DNA of 45,754 nucleotides, from positions 1-45,754 of the IMG/VR virus record IMGVR_UViG_3300017598_000612. One strand, 5' to 3'. Under the pieces are notes generated by a model. It was not told where the DNA came from. It made no database searches and saw only the letters and a list, made by a program, of their open reading frames with translations. How positions within the stretch are numbered: position 1 is the stretch's first letter; every line of letters begins with the position of its first letter. The position numbers were made by a program, and so were the translations under genes. Below, in pieces: positions 29,154 to 37,190 of this stretch. The stretch is from a virus.

Positions 29154-29849
29154 TTATGTTTTACTCATCTCTTCATCCGAACCATCACTGTCAACAGCTC
29201 CGTGATCGTCAATGAAGTAGACTTTCATTACTCCACCTAGACTGTCTGTTCTAGCCAACTGAATTTGAAAGGTATCGGAGATATCACAGTCAACTGTTTT
29301 TGCTTCGCTTGCTCTAGTTAGTTGTCCCATATATTCTTCACCGTTTAAATTCGTTGCGTCAAACACATTGTCCACTCCGCTTGTTATTGTTATTGTAGTC
29401 CAACTTGGAGTCGTCAGATTAATCCCGTAACCATTTCTTACAATTCTCCACCTAACTGTTAGCTCATACGCTGTTGTATCAAGAACATCAGGTGTATGGC
29501 TTACAACTTCTTGGAACCAGTGTGCATGAAGATAGAAAGGGATTGACAAGCCAACCTTAAACTCATGGTTAATCTCAAGATTAGCTCCTACTCTATCATT
29601 TGCGTTTGAGATTGAACCGCCTGAAGCAAAATCTAGGCAATTGTTCTCATAGTCATAATCAACTTTTCCAACTTGAGATAGAAGTCTCCTTCCAAAAAGA
29701 TCGCCAATCATATCTTTCCAAACTGTAGAAGTTCCGTTGTATCTTTTGCCTTGTGTTTTGTTTAATTCCACATTATTTGTTGCATCACCCGTTTTAATAC
29801 CGTCAGGCGTTTCTGTAGGATCTAATAATAATTCATTTAGTTTAGACAT
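29154..29849 (-). CDS. Virion protein, jelly-roll-like
   Basis: I chose the ATG at 29849 after GAGGTATAT. The 231-residue protein begins MSKLNELLLDPTETPDGIKT. It has a central FYLHAHWFQEV segment like the HPHIHW signature of a group of phage beta-sandwich structural proteins, then ELTVRWRIVRNGYGIN. It lies in the head-decoration cluster and is probably a fibre or decoration component. Confidence 0.65.
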   Translation of the reverse strand: MSKLNELLLDPTETPDGIKTGDATNNVELNKTQGKRYNGTSTVWKDMIGDLFGRRLLSQVGKVDYDYENNCLDFASGGSISNANDRVGANLEINHEFKVGLSIPFYLHAHWFQEVVSHTPDVLDTTAYELTVRWRIVRNGYGINLTTPSWTTITITSGVDNVFDATNLNGEEYMGQLTRASEAKTVDCDISDTFQIQLARTDSLGGVMKVYFIDDHGAVDSDGSDEEMSKT

Positions 29850-29856
29850 ATATACC

Positions 29857-30369
29857 TCAATCGAAAAATTCACTTATAGTCGTACTGTAATGCAAAAAAG
29901 TTAAATCCTTTTCCGCTTGGTCTGACTGAGTCATTAATTGTATTTCATCATTTTCATCTAGTTCCAAAACCACCGTGCCAGAAACAGCGTAAGGCTGCCC
30001 CGCATTTTTTGCGAATGTCCCCATTCTTGACGATGTGACCAAAGCGCCATTTTTGTATATAGCGCAATGAAAAGTTGTGTTTGCAACCTCTGCACTAACT
30101 GTAGCGTGCCAATCAATTTCGAAATATTGTGTCAATGCACAATCATATTTTATTCCAGGTGTGTGCGTTACCGCTGCTCTAAAGCATTCAATAGGTGAAT
30201 TTACAAATGTACCCTCGATTGGGTAATATGTACCCGCCACTGTTGTTTCTGTTGCTGCTGATCCGGTTAGATAGGCAAATACACCAACTTTTAAACCTGT
30301 TACATTTCCGGCCGCATTTATATTATCAACCTCTGTATTATCCGCTAATAGTGTTTTTAATTCAGACAT
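29857..30369 (-). CDS. C1q/TNF-like jelly-roll virion protein
   Basis: I chose the ATG at 30369 after GGAGTTAAA. The 170-residue protein opens MSELKTLLADNTEVDNINAA, similar to the next gene's N-terminus (MSKLNELLLD), suggesting a shared attachment element. The rest suits a C1q-like fold: FEIDWHATVSAEVANTTFHC, AIYKNGALVTSSRM and VVLELDENDEIQLMTQSDQA. It may form trimeric knobs on head or tail fibres. Confidence 0.65.
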   Translation of the reverse strand: MSELKTLLADNTEVDNINAAGNVTGLKVGVFAYLTGSAATETTVAGTYYPIEGTFVNSPIECFRAAVTHTPGIKYDCALTQYFEIDWHATVSAEVANTTFHCAIYKNGALVTSSRMGTFAKNAGQPYAVSGTVVLELDENDEIQLMTQSDQAEKDLTFLHYSTTISEFFD

Positions 30370-30370
30370 T

Positions 30371-31609
30371 TTAACTCCATACCGCGTAATTATTAGAATC
30401 AAATACATGATTCCCATTTGAATCTAATACTAAATTATCGCCATTATTTATAAAATTATGAATTGTTATTGATTGTTGACCTGTTAATGGACTACTGAAT
30501 AACAACATATTCTTGTATTGAAATTCTGTTGATACATCTATAAATAGATATTCACCTTGCTCTGCTTTCATGTCGCTATAACTCTGTGCTATACCATAGG
30601 AAGTAGTCACATCATGCAGTATATGTTCTGTGTCTGCCGCCTGAACTAATGCGGCTACATTCCAAGCCTCATCGCCTGTATCATATGTTGTCGCACCTAG
30701 TATATGTTTAGTTTCACAGCCATTGTTGTATGTTCCTGCAGGGTGTTCAGATTGCTTGGTATATCCAGAAATAGAACTAACTACAGGTGTATCAGAAACA
30801 TATGGAACATATACTTCTAGTAGCCCGGTTGCATCATCTGTATATCTATCACAGCCGTTTAATTCATTGTAATGAAAATAATCCTGTGTTCCCCAAGTTA
30901 TGTCGGTGGGTGTTCCGTGGTTTGCGTTGCCTGAGACGTCGTAACAGGATTTTTGTAGTGGATAAGATGAGCCACAAGGAAAATTAACATCATATGCGTT
31001 AAAAGCTGCTGGAGATACAGCACCTACTCTCATTCCGATTAACATCGGCTGACTATTCCACCGATACACTAGGTAGTTAACAGGTAGAGTATTTCCAATT
31101 ACAGTTGTTCCATTTATGTCTATAAACACTTTATTGCCTATAACACCATATGTAACATCATTCAATCCAGGATATATCATTGTTCCACTTGCAACATATG
31201 AATTATTACCATTTATCTTAATTTGAAATACAATTTCATTTGTAAGAATGTACATACTGAAACCATCTTGACCGGAGGAAAGACTTTTAATACCATTTTT
31301 ATCAAAGATAGCAGAAAAGGCACCGGATGCCTCAACCGGATCTATTATCTGGATTGTAGAGCTCCAATCGCCCTGAACAGTGTAACCATCCAATGCACCA
31401 CAACTAACATAGCTACTAGTTCCGTTAAAATCAGCACAAGCACTATCAACCAATCTAGCAGGTTCAAGTGTGGCTGTATTCTTATCTAGTGATTCTAAAC
31501 CATTAGAATTAAAACCTAGACTGCTAAACGTCCAACTTAATGCACTATTTAGCAGCCTATTTAATGCGCTACTGATATGACTAAATATTGTATTTAAGTA
31601 TAAAAACAT
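30371..31609 (-). CDS. LamG-type lectin-like head fibre protein
   Basis: Residues about 50-210 of this 412-residue protein look like a concanavalin A/LamG domain: ADFNGTSSYVSCGALDGYTV, then AIFDKNGIKSLSSGQDGF and GVIGNKVFIDINGTTVIGN. A Cys- and Tyr-rich C-terminal half follows. It includes DMKAEQGEYLFIDVSTEFQY, nearly repeated as the N-terminus of the zinc-ribbon protein at 3101-3376. The next gene upstream encodes a spike base, so this is probably a head spike or fibre that binds cell-surface glycans. A tail role cannot be excluded. Confidence 0.7.
   Translation of the reverse strand: MFLYLNTIFSHISSALNRLLNSALSWTFSSLGFNSNGLESLDKNTATLEPARLVDSACADFNGTSSYVSCGALDGYTVQGDWSSTIQIIDPVEASGAFSAIFDKNGIKSLSSGQDGFSMYILTNEIVFQIKINGNNSYVASGTMIYPGLNDVTYGVIGNKVFIDINGTTVIGNTLPVNYLVYRWNSQPMLIGMRVGAVSPAAFNAYDVNFPCGSSYPLQKSCYDVSGNANHGTPTDITWGTQDYFHYNELNGCDRYTDDATGLLEVYVPYVSDTPVVSSISGYTKQSEHPAGTYNNGCETKHILGATTYDTGDEAWNVAALVQAADTEHILHDVTTSYGIAQSYSDMKAEQGEYLFIDVSTEFQYKNMLLFSSPLTGQQSITIHNFINNGDNLVLDSNGNHVFDSNNYAVWS
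30524..30571. repeat. 48-bp segment duplicated at 3329-3376
   Basis: This is the internal partner of the segment at 3329-3376, with 39 of 48 bases identical. It encodes the C-terminal MKAEQGEYLFIDVSTE of the lectin-like fibre protein. Confidence 0.75.
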
Positions 31610-31612
31610 TAT

Positions 31613-31876
31613 CTACCTATGTGCGAGCATGTCGCTTGCTGTGGTTCCAGTTTTATAAACCTTAGTTACAAAAACGGGTAAAAAACGCCCATCTTCCAAA
31701 TTTTTATAAGTAACCGTTTGACCGCCTAAAGTATCAACTTTTACGTCTCCACCAGTACCTATAAATAGTATAGAAGGGCTTGACAATTCGTCATCTACGG
31801 AAGAAATATCAACAGCAACCGCATTCTCACAAATAGCATGTCTTAAGACTTGATCTGCTTTATTTCCAACGCTCAT
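31613..31876 (-). CDS. Head spike base protein, RCAP_Rcc01079-like
   Basis: The 87-residue protein matches the short spike-base family known from the Rhodobacter gene transfer agent: FIGTGGDVKVDTLGGQTVTY, KNLEDGRFLPVFVTKVYKTG and TTASDMLAHR. In that particle it sits on the capsid and carries a fibre. The lectin-like gene comes next in the transcript, so a similar two-part head spike is likely. The end overlaps nothing; the start overlaps the preceding gene by four bases. Confidence 0.75.
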   Translation of the reverse strand: MSVGNKADQVLRHAICENAVAVDISSVDDELSSPSILFIGTGGDVKVDTLGGQTVTYKNLEDGRFLPVFVTKVYKTGTTASDMLAHR

Positions 31877-32058
31877 TTGTCACCTCTTTTTTTTCTTTTT
31901 CTTTTCACTTTCTTTTCTTCTTTTACTTCTTCTTTTTCTTCCACTATTTCAATCTCTTTTTCAGCTTCTTTTTTAGCCTTAATTTCAGCTTTCTTTTTTT
32001 CTTCAGCTTCTTTTTTAGCCTTAAAATTTCTCATTCTGTTAAATGCAAATAATCCCAT
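31873..32058 (-). CDS. Lys/Glu-rich small protein, 61 residues
   Basis: After MGLFAFNRMRNFKAKKEAEE the protein is nearly all Lys, Glu, Ala and Arg, a single highly charged helix ending KKVKRKRKKRGDK. It lies between capsid decoration and spike base. The opposite strand is open here, but only as a Ser/Phe-rich mirror. Function unknown; it may contact packaged DNA or the scaffold. Confidence 0.65.
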   Translation of the reverse strand: MGLFAFNRMRNFKAKKEAEEKKKAEIKAKKEAEKEIEIVEEKEEVKEEKKVKRKRKKRGDK

Positions 32059-32068
32059 AATTTACCTC

Positions 32069-32845
32069 TTAAGCTTCAAAAGTTTCTACTGAAGTACCAC
32101 CAGTTATTGCATAGCCCATAATTTCAATATTTGCAACAGTTAGTGTGTCAGTCTCTTTAGCTACGCCCGCTTGTGTATCTGTGGATGCACCAAAAGTAAC
32201 ACCTGTTGTGTCAGTGTCAACAAAACCAAAAGCAAGTGTGGCATCGTTTGCGGCCGGTGTAATTGCTGTTAGGATTGCGGAAGCATCTGCACCACTAACA
32301 GTAAAAAAGGAAGCAACATCTGCGTCTGCTGCCAAAGCTGTTCTAAGTGCAAGCCCTACATCATTAACGCCATCGCTTAAAGCAACTGGAACCACAACCG
32401 CTTTAGGGCTATTTGACATTCCTGCCGCTGTAATTGTCATTGTAATGTCACCCGCTCCAGTTGATTCGCCTGCTGTGCAAGTAATAGTTTCAATCTGTGC
32501 AGTACCACCTAACCAAGCTGCTGCATCTTTAGAGACAACTACTGTTGCTTTACCCTCTACTAGGGAAAGTGTTGTAGAAGCAATTGAAGCTGTTCCAGCG
32601 CTTGATGTGTCGGCAATGCTTAATTTTGCTGCAAAGTCTCCACTGTAATGCGTGTGCACTTCACCTGCTGCATTCTTAAGCGCTACAACCACATTTCTTG
32701 TAGATAATGCGCTTGTAGGTAAAGAGGATACTGTAGCCGGAAGGATAGACAAAACCATATCTCCAGCCATAGCCTCTTTCATCATTCTAAACTCTTTATT
32801 ATGTTTACCAAGTGAAAAGGAATTTTCACTATCTAGTCTAGCCAT
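32069..32845 (-). CDS. Capsid decoration/Ig-like protein
   Basis: The 258-residue protein follows the capsid gene. It starts with a short charged arm, then an Ig-like beta domain (STRNVVVALKNAAGEVHTHY to VVSKDAAAWLGGTAQIETIT). A Thr/Ala/Asp-rich C-terminal domain (DVGLALRTALAADADVASFF) is comparable in style to the domain inserted in the sheath. Low Cys and high Ala/Thr suit an abundant structural protein. A head decoration role is inferred from position. Confidence 0.65.
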   Translation of the reverse strand: MARLDSENSFSLGKHNKEFRMMKEAMAGDMVLSILPATVSSLPTSALSTRNVVVALKNAAGEVHTHYSGDFAAKLSIADTSSAGTASIASTTLSLVEGKATVVVSKDAAAWLGGTAQIETITCTAGESTGAGDITMTITAAGMSNSPKAVVVPVALSDGVNDVGLALRTALAADADVASFFTVSGADASAILTAITPAANDATLAFGFVDTDTTGVTFGASTDTQAGVAKETDTLTVANIEIMGYAITGGTSVETFEA

Positions 32846-32861
32846 TTTTTTTACCTCATAT

Positions 32862-32889
32862 AAAAAAGGGTGAGCTTTAACCCACCCTT
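32862..32889 (-). terminator. Intrinsic terminator after the capsid gene
   Basis: In the leftward transcript AAGGGUGGG and CUCACCCUU form a 9-bp stem with a 6-base loop, followed directly by a U-tract. It lies in the 60-base gap between capsid and decoration genes. Partial termination here would give more capsid than downstream structural mRNA. Confidence 0.85.
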
Positions 32890-32905
32890 ATAATTATTAA
32901 ATTAA

Positions 32906-33898
32906 TTAATTGGTTACCATTCTGACAATACCTGTGTTTTTCTTTTCGAACACTCTATCCCATCTTGCAGCGTCATCAAGCTCAGCATTGGAAGGTGAAT
33001 TTCCTGCAATAGAACCTTCAATGTACTGGAATCCTGCAGGGTGAAAACAAAAGATTCTTCTGGATGCAAGAACATCGTCAGCTTGAAGGATGTCTCTATC
33101 AACTTCAGTTATAAGGTCTCCATATGATTCGCCAAAAAGAACAGAACCTGGTTTAAATAGATAAGTTACGTATTTGTAACCGCTTGTATCTCCTGCGATA
33201 ACTGGCATATTGTCATTTACCACAATGGATTTACCAAGGTAAGTTCCAAAACCAATATTCTGAATATTAGTCGGTGTGAAATCAATTAGATTAAGCTGTT
33301 GTAGTCTAGTGTAAACTACAGAGTGCATAGCAAGAGCGGAAACTTTAGAGGCAGAATCACCTAGAAGAGCTGAGGCAGCAATTATAGCTTCTCCGCTCAT
33401 TTTGTTAGAATCGCCTGCATTCTCGCCATCTCCTGTAGCTATATCATAAATAAGATCACTAGAATCAGCTGCTTCATTGTTAGCAAAAACACCTTTAAGC
33501 TGCGCAAGCAATACGTTTTCCATATCGTGTGCCCAATAATCAGCAATTTGAGATCCAATGGCTGCCATAGGGTCAGCACCTGCATTGATCTTAACTAGAT
33601 CATTGCTAGACCATGCGTCTCCACGTTCGAGCCGTCTTGCAATCTGTTTCTCGGCTGTAATGTTATTAACGCCTAATGGAGAAGACTCTGAAAGCACATT
33701 AGAAGAAGTCTTGCCAACTATGCTTTGAAAGAAAGGCATATTGAACTGTTGTCCGCCACCTGCAACTAGTGAATTAATAACAGAATCTTGTCTAACGATT
33801 CCAGACCTAATAAAGGCCATTTTAAGACTTGTTTGTTCGATCAAATACTTGTTAAAAATCTCCGGTATGATCACATCGGATAGTGCTGTTTTAGCCAT
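32906..33898 (-). CDS. Major capsid protein
   Basis: The 330-residue protein begins AKTALSDVIIPEIFNKYLIE and has the coat-protein pattern of HK97-fold phages: GQQFNMPFFQSIVGKTSSNV, a spine-helix region with DPMAAIGSQIADYWAHDMEN and FGTYLGKSIVVNDNMP, then VDRDILQADDVLASRRIFCF and a HPAGFQYI strand. It follows the scaffold gene and precedes a strong terminator. It forms the icosahedral shell. Confidence 0.92.
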   Translation of the reverse strand: MAKTALSDVIIPEIFNKYLIEQTSLKMAFIRSGIVRQDSVINSLVAGGGQQFNMPFFQSIVGKTSSNVLSESSPLGVNNITAEKQIARRLERGDAWSSNDLVKINAGADPMAAIGSQIADYWAHDMENVLLAQLKGVFANNEAADSSDLIYDIATGDGENAGDSNKMSGEAIIAASALLGDSASKVSALAMHSVVYTRLQQLNLIDFTPTNIQNIGFGTYLGKSIVVNDNMPVIAGDTSGYKYVTYLFKPGSVLFGESYGDLITEVDRDILQADDVLASRRIFCFHPAGFQYIEGSIAGNSPSNAELDDAARWDRVFEKKNTGIVRMVTN

Positions 33899-33919
33899 TT
33901 GTTTGTCCTCTTAAAATTA

Positions 33920-34558
33920 TTATATTGTTTTTCCTGCTTGTTTCGCTAGGTGTCTGGCTTTTTCTGGATCTTCTCTGAAAAGCCTTCCTTGTTCTGTATA
34001 GTTTAACGTTTTTGAATCGAAAGGATTGATCACACCACTGGGATTATCTACACTCGCACCGCCCGGCGTGTGTACATTGGATTTAAGTCGTTTGATCACT
34101 TCTTCGTCAATCATTTTATCTACATTATCATTAATTATATTTACTCTACTTATTGTCTCTTCTTCGTCGGTTGTCACTTTTAAAAGCCCTTCAAGCTCTT
34201 TGTGTTTAAGTTGTTTTAAAGCCTTCTCTCTAACCATCAACAAAGCTTTTTCATTATCTGATTTAAGTATTTTTGCTTCAAGCTCCAAAACACGCTGTTC
34301 AAAAGGGTTTTTAGGTGGGTCAAGTTCAAGTTTAATTTTCTCACGTTCAGACTCAATCCTCTTTTCGAATTCCTTTTCCATACCTTTGCTTTTGAATGCT
34401 TCTACTACTTTAGATCCGTGTGAATCCAATAGTGGCTGTATAGACCTTAGCCCGTCTTCACTTACAATAAAACTAGAAAATTCATTTTTTAATAGTTCTT
34501 TTACTTCGTTACTTTCTTTGTTTTCGCTTAAAAATTCTTTGACTTGTGCAAAATCCAT
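33920..34558 (-). CDS. Capsid scaffolding protein, Gp20/DUF4355-like
   Basis: The 212-residue protein is largely coiled coil and very charged (EKEFEKRIESEREKIKLELD, then FEQRVLELEAKILKSDNEKA). It ends in the family-like NPFDSKTLNYTEQGRLFRED. Such proteins act as internal scaffold during capsid assembly and then leave. GAGGTAAGAG precedes the ATG and the promoter at 34632-34660 drives it. Confidence 0.85.
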   Translation of the reverse strand: MDFAQVKEFLSENKESNEVKELLKNEFSSFIVSEDGLRSIQPLLDSHGSKVVEAFKSKGMEKEFEKRIESEREKIKLELDPPKNPFEQRVLELEAKILKSDNEKALLMVREKALKQLKHKELEGLLKVTTDEEETISRVNIINDNVDKMIDEEVIKRLKSNVHTPGGASVDNPSGVINPFDSKTLNYTEQGRLFREDPEKARHLAKQAGKTI

Positions 34559-34631
34559 CTCTTACCTCAATTGTTGTTGATATTAATCCCTATGAGTGCA
34601 GAATGCCCCCAAAAGTGTTGTAATCTTATAT

Positions 34632-34660
34632 ATAATAATAAAAAAGTGCTGAAATGTCAA
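34632..34660 (-). promoter_or_regulatory. Leftward late promoter for scaffold/capsid/tail
   Basis: TTGACA (34660-34655), 17-base spacer, TATTAT (34637-34632). It is the only clear promoter I see for the long structural run down to 15362. A leader of about 70 bases follows. Confidence 0.7.
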
Positions 34661-34667
34661 AAATAGC

Positions 34668-34696
34668 TTGACAAATACTAGTAAATATGATACTAT
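34668..34696 (+). promoter_or_regulatory. Rightward promoter of the accessory insert
   Basis: TTGACA (34668-34673), 17-base spacer, TACTAT (34691-34696), diverging from the late promoter with only seven bases between the two -35 boxes. Simultaneous use by two polymerases may be hindered. Confidence 0.8.
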
Positions 34697-34719
34697 TATT
34701 TATTTAATAGGAGGGAGTC

Positions 34720-35262
34720 ATGATAACTACTTTAAGAGAAATTAAATCTTTCAATCCTTGTGTTTCGGGATGGAAGAAATTATGTAGAACTTTAAGAACT
34801 ACAAACTTGGACACTGAAGTTTCTATACTTCAGATACTTGAAAGTAACGGTGTGCAAGATGCATTTTGGGCATTAAAAACACAAGACTACAAGGATTATT
34901 GTTTAATTCTTGCAGATATTGCAGAATCTGTTTTGCATATTTTTGAAAGTAAATGTCATGGAGACGGCAGAGTAAAGAAGGGTATTCAAGCTATTAGAGA
35001 TTATAAGGAAGGTAGAATTTCTAAAGAAGAATTAAAAACCCATACCGCTACTGTTTCTCGTGCTGCCTCTGATGCTACTACTATTTCCGCTGCCGCTACT
35101 GCCGCTGCCTATACTACCGCTGATACTATTGATATTGCTGCTTATACTGCTGCTGCTAATGCTGTTAATACTGCTGCTGCTGCTGCTGCTTATGCTGCTG
35201 AAGGTAGAAGAAATCAATGGGATATTAACGAAGAAATATTAAGAAAACATTTGGAGGTTTAA
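34720..35262 (+). CDS. Imm-5-like Ala-rich protein
   Basis: The 180-residue protein opens LREIKSFNPCVSGWKKLCRT and has a helical core ending in GIQAIRDYKEGRISKEELKT. This resembles the phage-abundant Imm-5-like putative immunity family. Residues about 108-165 are a long Ala/Thr run (ASDATTISAAATAAAYTTAD), encoded by GCT, ACT and GAT codons that make a trinucleotide-rich DNA stretch at 35045-35200. Codon slippage could make its length vary. GGAGGGAGTC precedes the ATG. Its role is unknown; defence against host toxins is only a suggestion from the family name. Confidence 0.7.
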   Translation: MITTLREIKSFNPCVSGWKKLCRTLRTTNLDTEVSILQILESNGVQDAFWALKTQDYKDYCLILADIAESVLHIFESKCHGDGRVKKGIQAIRDYKEGRISKEELKTHTATVSRAASDATTISAAATAAAYTTADTIDIAAYTAAANAVNTAAAAAAYAAEGRRNQWDINEEILRKHLEV

Positions 35263-35459
35263 TGGAAAGGCAATCAATGATTACGTATTTCAAAAGTGAG
35301 GAGGCAAAAGAGTATTTTATGGACTGCCTCAAAAAGGAATTTGGGACCGCCAGCAATGGCATAAACAGTATTTTATTTGAGCGTTACGGCTCCTGGTTTA
35401 TTCCAGGGTTTAGGCGCGTAGGTGTGGAGGTAAAGAATGGAAATGATATCACAAAGTAG
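35262..35459 (+). CDS. Hypothetical protein, 65 residues
   Basis: The ATG overlaps the TAA of the Ala-rich gene, with GGAGGTTTA upstream. The product begins MERQSMITYFKSEEAKEYFM and has an aromatic, Gly-containing C-terminal part (ERYGSWFIPGFRRVGVEV). It overlaps the next gene by 23 bases. No family is recognised. Confidence 0.7.
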   Translation: MERQSMITYFKSEEAKEYFMDCLKKEFGTASNGINSILFERYGSWFIPGFRRVGVEVKNGNDITK

Positions 35460-35784
35460 CCCTGTTGCAAGAAAAGAGCATCAATGTATGTGGTGCTCAG
35501 GTGTGATAAAAAAAGGTGAAAAATACGAAAGAATTACTTTTAAATATGTTGACGAATTATACACATGGAAAAATCACTTAAAATGTACGAAACTATATGA
35601 AGAGTTAAATATGAGAGATAATGATGATGGCTATGGTATTGACTCTAATACTTTTTCAAATTGTGTCCACGATTTCCTTTTAAATCATTACTCATATGAG
35701 AAAATTGAAGACTTAGACTTATGTGATGAGAATGCAGTAGATGAGGCGTTAGAAATATTAAAAGAGGTAAGAAATGAAAGGTAG
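35437..35784 (+). CDS. Zinc-finger-like conserved phage protein, 115 residues
   Basis: The N-terminus holds SSPVARKEHQCMWCSGVIKK followed by GEKYERITF and later YTWKNHLKC, a CxxC...H..C metal site common in phage and bacterial proteins of unknown role. The C-terminal half is acidic and helical. GTGGAGGTAAAGA precedes the start. Confidence 0.75.
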   Translation: MEMISQSSPVARKEHQCMWCSGVIKKGEKYERITFKYVDELYTWKNHLKCTKLYEELNMRDNDDGYGIDSNTFSNCVHDFLLNHYSYEKIEDLDLCDENAVDEALEILKEVRNER

Positions 35785-36028
35785 AGAGTGTATAAATAAG
35801 GAATGTTATGTTATCCATGATAATAAGATAAACACTGGAATTATATTATCTAATAAGTTGAAATTTAGATCGGAAGGGAATGAAGTAGAGGAGAGTGTAG
35901 AATATGGTATAGATATTATTGGGTACGGTGTTAAACATTTTGATCAAAGTAAAGTATTTTTCACTAAAGAAGACATTATAAAGGGGTTAAAAGATGTTGA
36001 AGTGTATATGGAGGGTGAAAATGAGTAA
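35774..36028 (+). CDS. Hypothetical protein, 84 residues
   Basis: A soluble, acidic protein beginning MKGRECINKECYVIHDNKIN, with two cysteines near the start and a predominantly beta core (SVEYGIDIIGYGVKHF). It overlaps neighbours by 11 and 8 bases. No function is recognised. Confidence 0.75.
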   Translation: MKGRECINKECYVIHDNKINTGIILSNKLKFRSEGNEVEESVEYGIDIIGYGVKHFDQSKVFFTKEDIIKGLKDVEVYMEGENE

Positions 36029-36287
36029 ATGTAAACCAGAAGTGAAAATACCAACTGAAGCTGATATTCAGCGTTTGGTTGAAAGATATTTTATAGTGTT
36101 TTTTAAGGCAGAAACAAAAAATGGTGCTGTTGAAGGTCATTTAAATATTGAATGTAAATCATTTCCTAATTATATAGAAATTAAATCTTATATTTATGAT
36201 TCCTACGAGACTGACAATTGTGCTATAACCAATATTATTGAGTTATCAAAAGAAGATTATCTTGACTGGAACTATGAAGATGAGTGA
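36021..36287 (+). CDS. Hypothetical protein, 88 residues
   Basis: I chose the ATG at 36021, after GGAGGGTGAAA; an upstream ATG in frame lies in the preceding gene without a good site. The protein starts MSKCKPEVKIPTEADIQRLV and continues with a beta-rich domain ending in acidic residues. Function unknown. Confidence 0.7.
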   Translation: MSKCKPEVKIPTEADIQRLVERYFIVFFKAETKNGAVEGHLNIECKSFPNYIEIKSYIYDSYETDNCAITNIIELSKEDYLDWNYEDE

Positions 36288-36606
36288 TAAAAAATGTGAC
36301 CTATTAAGGTACAATTTAGACTGCATAGGGAATAAATGCCCCTTTGCAGACGTATTTGAAGTTCCAATTAAAAGTAAAACCATACAGCATGAATTCTCCA
36401 TCCCAGAAACTTTATTTCTTGAAAATAATCAACCTAGAATCGCACGTCATATAGCTTACATTTTAGGTGTAAAAAAAGTGGAAATTGAGAGTATAAAAAA
36501 AATAGGTTATGTATTTTATGACATTCAAAGAAGTGTAGCTATAGATGTAAAATTTAAAATTATTATACATACAACGAAATGTGTTTGCAGTTTGGAGGGT
36601 AATTAA
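36274..36606 (+). CDS. Hypothetical protein, 110 residues
   Basis: The ATG at 36274 or the next one at 36280 is likely; both overlap the previous stop. The product has CDLLRYNLDCIGNKCPFADV near its start and CVCSLEGN at its end, a possible metal or disulfide arrangement, with a basic beta-rich middle (HIAYILGVKKVEIESIKKIG). No family is recognised. Confidence 0.7.
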   Translation: MKMSDKKCDLLRYNLDCIGNKCPFADVFEVPIKSKTIQHEFSIPETLFLENNQPRIARHIAYILGVKKVEIESIKKIGYVFYDIQRSVAIDVKFKIIIHTTKCVCSLEGN

Positions 36607-36852
36607 ATGAAGAGATTACAGATGGGTATAAATTTTATATTAAATGATTTACGTGAGCGGGTAAAAGCAGTAAAAAGAATTGATCCAACTGTTGTAAGTG
36701 TGATACATTACGATGGAATACTAACTGAATATTATAATTATAAAGGAGATTTAAAATACATGACTAAACCTTTATGTTATCGATCAATTGAATTGCCTCC
36801 ACTATATCAAAACAAATGGGAATTGCATCAATTGAATTTAGGGGTAATTTAA
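36607..36852 (+). CDS. Hypothetical protein, 81 residues
   Basis: The product begins MKRLQMGINFILNDLRERVK and has a basic helical N-terminus and a Tyr-rich second half (YNYKGDLKYMTKPLCYRSIE). GGAGGGTAATTAA lies upstream and the stop directly abuts the HNH gene. Function unknown. Confidence 0.75.
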   Translation: MKRLQMGINFILNDLRERVKAVKRIDPTVVSVIHYDGILTEYYNYKGDLKYMTKPLCYRSIELPPLYQNKWELHQLNLGVI

Positions 36853-37188
36853 ATGGAACAATGGAAATCTATTGAGGGTTATGAGGGTTATTATGAAGTT
36901 TCAAACTGGGGTAGAGTCAAAAGCCTACCCCGCACCATTTTGCACCACAACGGAAGGTCACATTTTTTAATCGGTGGTATATTGAAGTTTAAAATCACAG
37001 AAAAGGGTTATTTATGGGTAAATCTTATAAAAAATGGAAAGTCAAGAAAAAACGACCTTCATAAATTAGTATCACAGGCGTTTCTTGATAACCCTAATAA
37101 CTTAGCATTCATAGAGCACAAAGACGGTATATGGACAAATAATGAAGCGACAAACCTAAAGTGGATAAATTGTAAGGAAAGGAGGTAA
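36853..37188 (+). CDS. NUMOD4/HNH homing endonuclease
   Basis: The 111-residue protein begins with a NUMOD4 motif (QWKSIEGYEGYYEVSNWGRV, then KSLPRTIL) and ends in an HNH_3 domain: LHKLVSQAFLDNPNNLAFIE, then HKDGIWTNNEATNLKW. It resembles free-standing phage HNH endonucleases that promote their own spread. The first conserved HNH histidine reads as LHKLV and the second as EHKDG, so the active site looks intact. It is placed in the rightward insert that splits the head genes. Confidence 0.85.
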   Translation: MEQWKSIEGYEGYYEVSNWGRVKSLPRTILHHNGRSHFLIGGILKFKITEKGYLWVNLIKNGKSRKNDLHKLVSQAFLDNPNNLAFIEHKDGIWTNNEATNLKWINCKERR

Positions 37189-37190
37189 AA

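Noticed and set aside
31850-32092. Rightward 80-codon Ser/Phe-rich frame
   Set aside because: It is the mirror of the Lys/Glu-rich protein at 31873-32058 and has no ribosome-binding site.
32145-32648. Rightward 167-codon frame within the decoration gene
   Set aside because: It is a compositional shadow of an Ala/Thr-rich gene and interrupts a continuous leftward operon.
34026-34580. Rightward 184-codon Ser/Leu-rich frame
   Set aside because: It is an antisense shadow of the charged scaffold gene, without a promoter or ribosome-binding site.
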